A stretch of 6,864 bases of DNA from Cryomorphaceae bacterium. Lineage in GTDB: Bacteria; Bacteroidota; Bacteroidia; Flavobacteriales; Schleiferiaceae. Under the pieces are notes generated by a model, which saw nothing but the letters and a program-made list of their open reading frames with translations, was not told the DNA's origin and made no database searches. Position 1 is the stretch's first letter, and each line of letters opens with the position of its first letter. Positions 1-4,846 of this stretch are shown here, piece after piece. The translations under genes and the position numbers were made by a program. The DNA lies in contig JACESW010000071.1 in the NCBI GenBank assembly GCA_013911625.1, positions 1 to 6,864 of the forward strand, given 5' to 3'.

Positions 1-63
1 GTCTCCTGTAGCCGCAGCCACGGAAGGAGCAAAAACTTCAGGAAGTCCTTCGTAAGTTGCCAT
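1..63 (-). CDS. 5' end of an unidentified gene, cut by the window edge
   Basis: An ATG at 63-61 opens a frame that stays open to the left edge (21 codons, beginning MATYEGLPEVFAPSVAAATG). It starts 5 nt after the TAA of the 165-aa gene, on the same strand, so it continues that operon. An AGAGG at 80-76 lies about 12 nt from the ATG, too far for a good ribosome site. It overlaps the last Gly codon of the upstream gene. Nothing in the visible residues identifies a family. A virion protein is a guess from context only. The start is supported by the tight packing seen all along the operon. Confidence 0.6.
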   Translation of the reverse strand, partial: MATYEGLPEVFAPSVAAATGD

Positions 64-68
64 AATAT

Positions 69-566
69 TTAAAAACCTCTGCTTAAGTTTGTGAGTGCTT
101 GATTAGATCCTACTGGATCTTGAGCTAAAACTTTACTAATTGCGGTTTGAAGAGTTTTTTCTCCTTCTTGACCCAAGTTACCAAGAGAAGCAATGCTTTG
201 ACCGACATTCAGCTGCTCGCCTTTGACACGAGCTAAATAAGCTTCACGGCGAGCGGACTCTTCCAGAGCTTTATTATTACGAGCGATAGTATCGTCGAGG
301 ATTTTTTCAGGATCTAATTTGGACATCCCAAGTAAACCTCTACGGAAGTTCTCCTTCTGCACCCACTGATAAAGATTTTGTACGTCACTTGCTGGGATTG
401 TGAACTTACTTGCTGTACCACCAGGCGGTGTTGGAGAACGTAAAGCGCCGCCTTGTCCAACAAGACCTTGCACTAAAGAAGGAAGTAAAGCTGCAAGTGT
501 GCTTCCGATCAGAGAAGACTTAACCCCACCCGCAGTAAGACCAGCAGCAATAGCAGGTGCAGCCAT
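69..566 (-). CDS. Orphan 165-aa protein with hydrophobic Gly/Ala-rich N-terminus
   Basis: Family not recognised. Residues 1-38 are rich in Ala, Gly and Leu (MAAPAIAAGLTAGG, then LIGSTLAALLPSLVQGLVG) and could form a membrane-active or amphipathic helix. Residues 41-60 are a Pro/Gly/Thr linker. Residues 62-120 look helical and charged (NLYQWVQKENFRRGLL, then an Arg/Glu/Lys-rich stretch). The C-terminus is polar. Such an architecture would suit a small virion or ejection protein, but that is inference from composition and neighbours. I chose ATG at 566 over the TTG at 569: a GGAG at 577-574 sits 7 nt from the ATG but only 4 nt from the TTG, and the ATG shares its A with the upstream TGA (TGATG), the usual sign of translational coupling. 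Confidence 0.7.
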   Translation of the reverse strand: MAAPAIAAGLTAGGVKSSLIGSTLAALLPSLVQGLVGQGGALRSPTPPGGTASKFTIPASDVQNLYQWVQKENFRRGLLGMSKLDPEKILDDTIARNNKALEESARREAYLARVKGEQLNVGQSIASLGNLGQEGEKTLQTAISKVLAQDPVGSNQALTNLSRGF

Positions 567-799
567 CAAGTAACTCCGGGCTTGTCGTACTGAATTCCGC
601 TTAGCGGTTTCTGCTTAAATTTTAAATCATTTTGTTCAGAATACATCGGCATTACTGTTTCCTTTTGCTCTTTTGACGGAACAGCCGCAGTCTGAGGAAA
701 GTTAGAAACTAAGTAACGCCGTAAAAACTCACTTGGATTCATATTCGGAGCATTATTCCGAATATCCTTCTCCCTTAATTGTTGCTCGCGATAGTTCAT
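566..799 (-). CDS. Orphan 77-aa polar protein
   Basis: Family not recognised. Residues 1-17 are very charged (MNYREQQLREKDIRNN), residues 21-34 look like a short amphipathic helix (NPSEFLRRYLVSNF), and the rest is polar with Lys, Gln and Pro and no hydrophobic core. It may be a linker, chaperone-like or minor virion protein, but that is open. Its ATG overlaps the TAA of the 168-aa gene (TAATG) and its TGA overlaps the ATG of the 165-aa gene (TGATG), so it sits in a coupled chain. A weak GAG lies just before its start. The coupling at both ends is the main reason to believe it is real despite its size. Confidence 0.65.
   Translation of the reverse strand: MNYREQQLREKDIRNNAPNMNPSEFLRRYLVSNFPQTAAVPSKEQKETVMPMYSEQNDLKFKQKPLSGIQYDKPGVT
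574..577 (-). promoter_or_regulatory. Shine-Dalgarno GGAG for the 165-aa gene
   Basis: Leftward GGAG, 7 nt before the ATG at 566. It is the only well-spaced four-base Shine-Dalgarno match I found in the window and it decides the start of the downstream gene. It lies inside the last codons of the 77-aa gene. Confidence 0.6.
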
Positions 800-1305
800 T
801 AGCTCAACTGCTGAAACTGAATCGAAGGAGGAACATTATTACTAGAAGGTGAATTAAGCATTGAATAATTAGCACCCATGTTTGGGGTATCGTATTCAGC
901 TGGTCGCTGAGAAGATAGTTCATTCATATGCATATCATCTTGTCGGTCTAACATATCTAAAAACATAAGCATTTCGTTCATAAGATCCGGACGCTGGCAG
1001 ATACGCTCGATAAGTTCAACCAGAACTTCATCCATCGAAGGAGGCTGAACTTGTTCCACACGTAAACGTGCGGCTAATTGATTACGACCCATTGGGTCAT
1101 CAACATCTGGGTACGAGTTGATCGATCGCGTGGCTCCGGTATACATACCGCCGGGCTCACCTTCTAAATTAGGAGCGTATCCTTTTGCATAATTACGAAG
1201 CACTTCAGCAACAACAGGCGCTGCAGCTGCTTGCTCGTCTGGGGTGATGGGAGTAGGAAGGCCCAGCATCCGAGCAGCAAAAGCGTAATCTTCTCTAGAA
1301 AACAC
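799..1305 (-). CDS. Orphan 168-aa protein, Met/Asp-rich helical middle
   Basis: Family not recognised. Residues 3-42 look helical with an Ala-rich core and a Pro-rich break (LGLPTPITPDEQAAAAP). Residues 43-90 are polar and Gly/Pro-containing. Residues 91-127 form a predicted amphipathic helix pair rich in Leu, Met and Asp/Glu. Residues 128-168 are Ser/Asn/Pro/Gln-rich and probably disordered. The start is GTG at 1305, which overlaps the end of the HTH gene by 11 nt and has an AGG about 5 nt upstream. The alternative ATG at residue 13 has no ribosome site and would cut the first helix. A minor structural or assembly role is a guess from the operon. Confidence 0.65.
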   Translation of the reverse strand: MFSREDYAFAARMLGLPTPITPDEQAAAAPVVAEVLRNYAKGYAPNLEGEPGGMYTGATRSINSYPDVDDPMGRNQLAARLRVEQVQPPSMDEVLVELIERICQRPDLMNEMLMFLDMLDRQDDMHMNELSSQRPAEYDTPNMGANYSMLNSPSSNNVPPSIQFQQLS

Positions 1306-1567
1306 CTGAACCTACAGCAATAGTTAATTCCATTGTACTCTGTATTCCTAAAACGTCGCCTGGCGAGACATCAAGGGTTAAACAGATTTTTTCTAGAACT
1401 TCAGGTGACGGTATATAACGATCATCAGCATATATTTTTCTCGTAGTCGTTGGTGAGATACAAGCTTGCTTACTCAACGCAAAAGAAGAAATATCCTTTT
1501 GCGCGAGTAAGTCTTTGAGGTTATTAATTAAATAACCACTAGCTGTGTGTGCGGAGTAAAAAGGCAT
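1295..1567 (-). CDS. Small Cro/C1-type helix-turn-helix DNA-binding protein
   Basis: A 90-aa protein. Residues about 12-74 fit the Cro/C1 (XRE-like) fold: helix 1 LINNLKDLLAQKD (13-25), the turn-helix pair SSFALSKQACIS (27-38) and PTTTRKIYADD (39-49), then PSPEVLEKICLTLDVSPGDVLGI (53-75), the typical end of this family with its LDVSPGDVL signature. The C-terminal 15 residues add no second domain. By family it should bind DNA, probably as a dimer, as a phage or host transcription regulator. It lies inside an operon: its ATG overlaps the methyltransferase stop (TAATG) and its end overlaps the next gene by 11 nt. That is unusual for a lysis-lysogeny repressor, which normally has its own divergent promoter. 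Target unknown. Confidence 0.8.
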   Translation of the reverse strand: MPFYSAHTASGYLINNLKDLLAQKDISSFALSKQACISPTTTRKIYADDRYIPSPEVLEKICLTLDVSPGDVLGIQSTMELTIAVGSGVF

Positions 1568-2250
1568 TACCCAAGCTTTAGTCCCTCAGAAATGTTAACT
1601 AAACCAGTACCACTGAAATGACCGAAAGACGTCAAATCAATTTTCGGAGAGCTAATTAAACGCCAAGAAGGCATTTCGCTCTGGAACCGAATGTCGTCAA
1701 GAAGTAGCCAACGATTCTTTTTAGGGAATTTAACGGTTGTTAACAAACTATAGAACGTTCTTTCGAAAATACCGTCTTTAGGTCCATCGCACATAATAAA
1801 ATCTGCATTAATCAAAAGATCCGCAAAACGATTAAATACATCACTCTCCTTAAGATCTTCTAGGTGTTGCGTGAGTCTCCCACTTTCAAAATCATTATCA
1901 GTTAAATAAGTTGTCTCGTAACTTTTCCAAGAAGCGACGTCAAACGTGGTCACCTTATCTTCGTCAGGAGAGTAGTCAAGCATCACACGAGCAGAGGTTC
2001 CGTAGTGTGTACCAATATCGATCAGACTAAGTGGTCCTTGACTACGATCAAGATTAAAAATAAGACCAGCTAGAAGCCTGTAGTGATCACCAGGAAGACA
2101 GTTAGCAAAAGGATTATCACAGGATACACGACACTTCGATGCGGTTTTAACGCTATCGAGAACATAATCCCAGTTGTCAAATTGCTGAGCAGCAACATCG
2201 TCGTCTACAGACCAGCACTCGCTAGGAATGCGATGTCGAACAGATTTCAT
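1567..2250 (-). CDS. Class I SAM-dependent methyltransferase (first of two)
   Basis: A 227-aa protein with a Rossmann-type methyltransferase pattern. The SAM-binding loop is LIDIGTHYGTS (77-87), with the Asp and the GxxxGTS turn. The acidic end of strand 2 is probably TTFD (101-104). A later core strand gives FIMCDGPKDG (151-160), and WLLLDDIRF (181-189) is the Asp-Asp strand common in the Methyltransf_24-like group. The end, FGHFSGTGLVNI (209-220), is a neat strand-turn-strand. Residues 1-60 form a helical cap with several Cys. The acceptor cannot be read. Genes of this type often sit with glycosyltransferases in surface-glycan loci, and here a glycosyltransferase ends 2 nt before its ATG. 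Only a weak AGG, 9 nt away, precedes the start. Confidence 0.82.
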   Translation of the reverse strand: MKSVRHRIPSECWSVDDDVAAQQFDNWDYVLDSVKTASKCRVSCDNPFANCLPGDHYRLLAGLIFNLDRSQGPLSLIDIGTHYGTSARVMLDYSPDEDKVTTFDVASWKSYETTYLTDNDFESGRLTQHLEDLKESDVFNRFADLLINADFIMCDGPKDGIFERTFYSLLTTVKFPKKNRWLLLDDIRFQSEMPSWRLISSPKIDLTSFGHFSGTGLVNISEGLKLG

Positions 2251-2252
2251 AA

Positions 2253-3023
2253 TTAAAAACCTAGATGTTTACGGCGGACAAAACCTAAATCGTAAGTCGT
2301 AAAACTTACAGGCATGTCCGGAATATTAAAAGGAGTCTTATTAGTTTCACCCTCTACATGAGCTTGCCAAGTTTCATTCCACTTTAAATGCAAGTACTGT
2401 TTATTCATTTCATGCGCTACATGAATACCATGCGCGATAGAGGGTTCCGAGCGCCAAGTTTGCGACCCATCCGAGTAATCATTTTTCTTACCGCCGTGGT
2501 AATAACCAGAGTCAAGACTTAAAACACGCTTCACATCGTCGTGAATAAAACGCATCCCATAATCCATATCTTCGCAATAACCTGGATACAAGTTTTCATC
2601 AAAAAGACCGTACTTTTCAACCATCCAATCTTTTAACAGAAATATATCCCAACCTCCTCCATTTCCATGAACAATACCAACCTCTTTATCTTGAGCTTTA
2701 TTATTCATTTCCTCAAGAAAACCAGGCTCAAACTTAATGTCGTGATTAGCAATCACCCAGTAAGGGGCTTTCATAAACGTTTTAATAATTAAATTCCAGG
2801 CTCCACTACAACCAACATTGGCAGGCAAATGACAAACATGAACATTTTTTATATATCTATTAGGTATCTCTTTAATAAGATCTACTTCATTAGTAATTTG
2901 CCCTCTTCCGTTGTTATTAAAAACAACAAAATTATCTACAGGGTAATCAATACTCATGTACAGGCGATGAAGCCAGTACGGAGTATTAACAATCGCAGTA
3001 CCAATAACAGGAATGCTGCCCAT
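2253..3023 (-). CDS. GT2-like (GT-A fold) glycosyltransferase
   Basis: A 256-aa protein with the order of motifs expected in family 2-like inverting glycosyltransferases. It has an N-terminal strand and helix (IPVIGTAIVNTPYWLHRLYMS, about 4-24), NNNGRG (36-41), LPANVGCSGAWN (66-77, the conserved N-x-G-x-x-G-A-x-N segment), ANHDIKF (92-98) in the place of the metal-binding DxD, and NLYPGYCEDMDYGMR (144-158) with the Glu-Asp pair that supplies the catalytic base. A His near 176 (GYYHGGKK) may help bind metal or product. DxD is replaced by NHD, a variant also found in active enzymes of this group. There are no membrane segments, so it acts in the cytosol. Donor and acceptor are unknown. It is the first gene of the operon. 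The ATG at 3023 has no Shine-Dalgarno. Confidence 0.85.
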   Translation of the reverse strand: MGSIPVIGTAIVNTPYWLHRLYMSIDYPVDNFVVFNNNGRGQITNEVDLIKEIPNRYIKNVHVCHLPANVGCSGAWNLIIKTFMKAPYWVIANHDIKFEPGFLEEMNNKAQDKEVGIVHGNGGGWDIFLLKDWMVEKYGLFDENLYPGYCEDMDYGMRFIHDDVKRVLSLDSGYYHGGKKNDYSDGSQTWRSEPSIAHGIHVAHEMNKQYLHLKWNETWQAHVEGETNKTPFNIPDMPVSFTTYDLGFVRRKHLGF

Positions 3024-3039
3024 AAGCTGTTAGCAATGG

Positions 3040-3052
3040 CAGTATACTAACA
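3040..3052 (-). promoter_or_regulatory. Putative extended -10 promoter for the glycosyltransferase operon
   Basis: The leftward motif TGTTAGTATACTG contains an extended -10 (TG-T-TAGTAT), with an overlapping TATACT. A TGGTCA (4 of 6 with TTGACA) sits 16 nt upstream at 3071-3066. Predicted transcription would begin near 3037, leaving a leader of about 14 nt before the ATG at 3023. The motif overlaps the TAG stop of the 66-aa gene. The same motif precedes the rightward methyltransferase gene and occurs again near 6590. This is pattern evidence only. Confidence 0.45.
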
Positions 3053-3247
3053 CAAATCTAAGTTTTGACCATCAGAATCGATTTGATTTTGAAGATGTCT
3101 ATAAAAAGCCCCTCGTCTTGGTTTGTAAGACCGGGAATATTTAATTTTTTGAACACGTTTATCTCTTTTGTAGATTCGTACACCTCTCTCATTGATGTAA
3201 TACTCCCCTCCAAGGGGACCAGTGATCCATTCACGTTCGTTGTCCAT
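3047..3247 (-). CDS. Small basic protein with a GGxYYIN...G..Y motif
   Basis: A 66-aa protein with about 14 Lys/Arg. Residues 8-26 (ITGPLGGEYYINERGVRIY) follow a short pattern, GG-x-YYIN-xx-G-x-x-x-Y, that I recall from assorted viral and phage proteins of unknown role. I cannot check this here. Residues 27-50 are a dense basic run (KRDKRVQKIKYSRSYKPRR and on), which suggests nucleic-acid binding. The gene starts at ATG 3247, 6 nt after the TGA of the ribbon-helix-helix-like gene, with no Shine-Dalgarno. A rightward open frame over the same bases (3065-3307) is weaker: it runs against the operon and has no family look. Function unknown. Confidence 0.6.
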   Translation of the reverse strand: MDNEREWITGPLGGEYYINERGVRIYKRDKRVQKIKYSRSYKPRRGAFYRHLQNQIDSDGQNLDLC

Positions 3248-3253
3248 GATAAA

Positions 3254-3460
3254 TCAAACAGTGTAATCGTAAAAAACTTCTCCCTGTCTTTTAGAACTTT
3301 GTTCTAGATACTGAATTCGTTTATTGAGCAAAGTCCTGATATAAGAAGTTGGTTTGAGGTTTGCTTCTTCTGCAACTTTTTGTAAAGATTCATACTCTTT
3401 ATCATCTAAACATATTGTCACAGAGCGTTTGCGTAGTTTTCCTGTTCGAGTGTTTCCCAT
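3254..3460 (-). CDS. Ribbon-helix-helix (CopG/Arc-like) small DNA-binding protein
   Basis: A 68-aa protein. Residues 12-19 (RSVTICLD) fit the beta-strand that enters the DNA groove, DKEYESLQKVAEEAN (20-34) fits helix A, and KPTSYIRTLLNKRIQYLEQ (36-54) fits helix B with the usual Ser/Thr-x-x-Ile-Arg pattern. By family it would act as a dimeric or tetrameric DNA-binding regulator. A longer in-frame opening up to 3586 must be wrong because it would read through the tRNA gene. The ATG at 3460 lies 13 nt after the tRNA 3' end and has no Shine-Dalgarno, so the start rests on it being the first ATG outside the tRNA. A GTG at codon 14 is a weaker alternative. No partner toxin is recognisable. The basic 66-aa gene follows 6 nt later. 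Confidence 0.7.
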   Translation of the reverse strand: MGNTRTGKLRKRSVTICLDDKEYESLQKVAEEANLKPTSYIRTLLNKRIQYLEQSSKRQGEVFYDYTV

Positions 3461-3473
3461 GAGATTCAGAATA

Positions 3474-3559
3474 TAGGAGCGGTGGGACTTGAACCCACAA
3501 GAGCTTTGCAGCTCGACGGATTTTAAGTCCGTTCCGTAGACCAATTCCGGCACACTCCC
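3474..3559 (-). tRNA. trnL-UAA: tRNA-Leu (anticodon UAA)
   Basis: An 86-nt class II tRNA. The acceptor arm GGGAGTG/CGCTCCT pairs with two G-U pairs and has discriminator A at 3474. The D arm is CCG/CGG around GAATTGGTCTA. The anticodon stem ACGGA/TCCGT is perfect around loop CTTAAAA, so the anticodon is TAA. The long variable arm GAGCT-GCAA-AGCTC is the mark of Leu/Ser/Tyr tRNAs. The T arm GTGGG/CCCAC is perfect around TTCAAGT. CCA is not encoded. All stems are intact and there is no intron, although many cyanobacterial tRNA-Leu(UAA) genes carry a group I intron. It is the first gene of a leftward unit and is probably co-transcribed with the small gene 13 nt after it. Confidence 0.96.
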
Positions 3560-3590
3560 GAAAATTCGGCAGACTGTCACCGACAACGGG

Positions 3591-3596
3591 ACTATA
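3591..3596 (-). promoter_or_regulatory. Putative -10 box for the tRNA-Leu transcript
   Basis: The leftward hexamer TATAGT (5 of 6 with TATAAT) lies about 32 nt before the tRNA 5' end, giving a predicted leader of roughly 25 nt. No convincing -35 is seen at 17 nt (GTAGGC). The leader ends in an imperfect palindrome (CCGAATTTTCGG, 3569-3558) that runs two bases into the tRNA 5' end. Confidence 0.35.
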
Positions 3597-3630
3597 ACCT
3601 AAATTTTGAAGTTGCCTACCCTATAAGCAC

Positions 3631-3643
3631 TGTTAATATGCTG
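3631..3643 (+). promoter_or_regulatory. Putative extended -10 promoter for the rightward methyltransferase
   Basis: The rightward motif TGTTAATATGCTG contains an extended -10 (TG-T-TAATAT, hexamer 3634-3639). A TTGCCT (4 of 6 with TTGACA) sits 16 nt upstream at 3612-3617, the same spacing as at the glycosyltransferase promoter. Predicted transcription starts near 3646, about 16 nt before the GTG start. It lies back to back with the tRNA promoter within about 100 nt. Confidence 0.5.
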
Positions 3644-3661
3644 ATGTTTACAACATAAAAA

Positions 3662-4378
3662 GTGACTGCATCCTCTTTTCAAGACCTAATGGGTCAGCTT
3701 AAAGACAAACCATGCGTAAAAGTTCAATCAGAGACTAAAAAACAACTGTCTAGTCGCTATACCTTCACAGAAGGGTGGTACGATGCGCTGCTTAATAGTG
3801 AATTTGCCATCAGAAACAACAATACGGATAAAAAAATTAAAATTGACGAACAACAAAAGCTTCAAATCGTTGAAATTGGTGTATATGAAGGTGCTTCTAG
3901 TTGTTTTTGGTCAGATTTTTATCTAAACAACCCAGATTCTCGCCTTATTTCTATTGATCCCTTCACAGGAAGCGAAGAACACTTAAAAGAACCTGAGAAA
4001 TACCCTGGTCTTTCCAAACTGGAAGTAACTGCACGAGAAAATATTGCGAAATCAGATAATGCGGGAAAAGTTGAAATTATCAAAGGATACTCACATCTAA
4101 TTTACCCACATCTTTTTTATCGTTATGGTGAAGATCCGTGGATTGATGTTCTTTATATAGATGGAGCGCATGATTCGATTTCAGTTGCTCGTGACATCAC
4201 TCTATATGTTCCTATGGTTAAGCCTGGCGGGGTGGTCTTTTTTGACGATTACGCGCATCCTGACGTCAAACGAGCAGTTGATATGTCTTTGAACGCATTT
4301 GCTGAGTTTGAACTAGCAATGTTTACAGGCTGGCAGCTAGTAGGAAAAATTGCAGACTATAAAAAATCTCACGGATGA
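3662..4378 (+). CDS. Class I SAM-dependent methyltransferase, Methyltransf_24-like (second of two)
   Basis: A 238-aa protein and the only rightward gene found. The SAM-binding loop is IVEIGVYEGASS (69-80), the acidic strand-2 end is SIDPFTG (97-103), and the core is VLYIDGAHDSISVARDI (163-179) followed by MVKPGGVVFFDDYAHPDVKRAV (185-206). The IDGAH and FFDDY boxes are hallmarks of this group, whose members act on sugars, antibiotics or other small acceptors. The acceptor here is unknown. Residues 1-65 form a polar helical lead. The start is GTG at 3662: a TAA lies two codons upstream in frame, so it cannot be longer, and the ATG at codon 10 has no better ribosome site. It shares the family with the leftward methyltransferase at 1567-2250 but differs clearly in sequence, so it is not a recent duplicate. 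Confidence 0.85.
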   Translation: MTASSFQDLMGQLKDKPCVKVQSETKKQLSSRYTFTEGWYDALLNSEFAIRNNNTDKKIKIDEQQKLQIVEIGVYEGASSCFWSDFYLNNPDSRLISIDPFTGSEEHLKEPEKYPGLSKLEVTARENIAKSDNAGKVEIIKGYSHLIYPHLFYRYGEDPWIDVLYIDGAHDSISVARDITLYVPMVKPGGVVFFDDYAHPDVKRAVDMSLNAFAEFELAMFTGWQLVGKIADYKKSHG

Positions 4379-4388
4379 TGACGCTTCA

Positions 4389-4415
4389 AGGCCGCTGCAG
4401 CTCTTAAAGCGGCCT
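4389..4415 (+). terminator. Stem-loop just after the rightward methyltransferase
   Basis: An 8-bp perfect stem AGGCCGCT/AGCGGCCT with an 11-nt loop begins 11 nt after the TGA. It has no T tract, so it is not a standard intrinsic terminator. It could protect the 3' end of the transcript or work with a second stem-loop at 4430-4447. Confidence 0.4.
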
Positions 4416-4429
4416 ATCCACGGAAGTCG

Positions 4430-4447
4430 ACACTGCTGCAACAGTGT
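4430..4447 (+). other. Second stem-loop after the rightward methyltransferase
   Basis: A 6-bp perfect stem ACACTG/CAGTGT around the loop CTGCAA, 14 nt after the first hairpin. It is followed by a run of G, not T. The two in tandem suggest a structured 3' region or a small RNA rather than chance, but this is weak. Confidence 0.35.
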
Positions 4448-4605
4448 GGGGGATCCAACTTCAAATGGATGTTACCGTTTATCACAGCTCTCGCAAGGCT
4501 GCGCCCACAGAAATCTACTTGCAATGGCTAGCCGCTGACGTCGTTTTTTTTCTTTACTCACCCTTTAACCCCTTCTATTACTGCAGCTCGCGCTTACCTC
4601 GTTTT

Positions 4606-4839
4606 TTACTTCAACTTATCCGAGCCCAACAACGATAGTATGGTCGCTGTTGCAACGCTAAACAAATTCTCTACACGACCAGTTATCTCTGGACACACCT
4701 CAGACACCAACGCATCCTTATCTCTTTCCCGCGTATACTGAGTGCATGTAGCGTACCCAACGATTATGAGTACACCTTGATACAAAAATACTGCAACTAG
4801 CGACCTAAGTAAAAATACTTTAGGTCTAAACTCATTCAC
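4606..4839 (-). CDS. Small membrane protein, 77 aa (holin-like size)
   Basis: Family not recognised. Residues about 8-32 (VFLLRSLVAVFLYQGVLIIV and on) make a strong membrane helix after a short basic lead. Residues 33-55 are charged (YTRERDKDALVSEVCPEITG) with two Cys at 32 and 49. Residues 57-71 (VENLFSVATATILSLLG) are a weaker hydrophobic or amphipathic helix. Two hydrophobic segments, small size and a position at the end of a phage-like operon would suit a holin or other inner-membrane lysis factor, but no endolysin is present to support it. The start is GTG at 4839, 7 nt after the TAA of the 227-aa gene, with no Shine-Dalgarno. No later in-frame Met exists. The short gap to the upstream gene supports one operon. 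Confidence 0.65.
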   Translation of the reverse strand: MNEFRPKVFLLRSLVAVFLYQGVLIIVGYATCTQYTRERDKDALVSEVCPEITGRVENLFSVATATILSLLGSDKLK

Positions 4840-4846
4840 GATCTAT

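Larger units (their letters stand above)
4379..4605. other. Non-coding stretch between convergent genes
   Basis: This 227-nt region separates the ends of the rightward methyltransferase and the leftward membrane-protein gene. It holds two hairpins (4389-4415 and 4430-4447) and a run of eight T at 4544-4551 with no GC stem before it. Short open frames exist (for example 4444-4638, rightward) but lack ribosome sites and recognisable composition, and the longest overlaps the opposite gene. It may hold the ends of both transcripts or a small RNA. Neither is shown. Confidence 0.55.

Noticed and set aside
3065..3307. Rightward 80-aa open frame opposite the 66-aa gene
   Set aside because: It lies across two leftward genes, has no ribosome site or promoter, and shows no family features.
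3474..3559. tRNA-Leu as an integration site for a mobile element
   Set aside because: No integrase and no repeated tRNA 3' fragment were seen in the window.
3461..3586. N-terminal extension of the ribbon-helix-helix-like gene
   Set aside because: It would translate straight through the intact tRNA-Leu gene.
4544..4551. T8 run after GACGTCG as an intrinsic terminator
   Set aside because: No stable GC-rich stem directly precedes it.
4395..4586. Cluster of common six-base palindromes (CTGCAG twice, GTCGAC, GGATCC, GCTAGC, GACGTC), resembling a cloning polylinker
   Set aside because: About three palindromic hexamers are expected by chance in 190 nt, spacing is irregular, and the flanks are normal phage-like sequence. 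Not enough to claim vector sequence.
4444..4638. Rightward 64-aa open frame and its 62-aa neighbour after the methyltransferase
   Set aside because: No ribosome site, overlap with hairpins and with the opposite membrane-protein gene, and no recognisable domain. A decayed gene fragment cannot be excluded.
4811..4825. AAAATACTTTAGGTC as a fourth copy of the shared motif
   Set aside because: It matches only the right half of the motif and lies inside codons of the membrane-protein gene.
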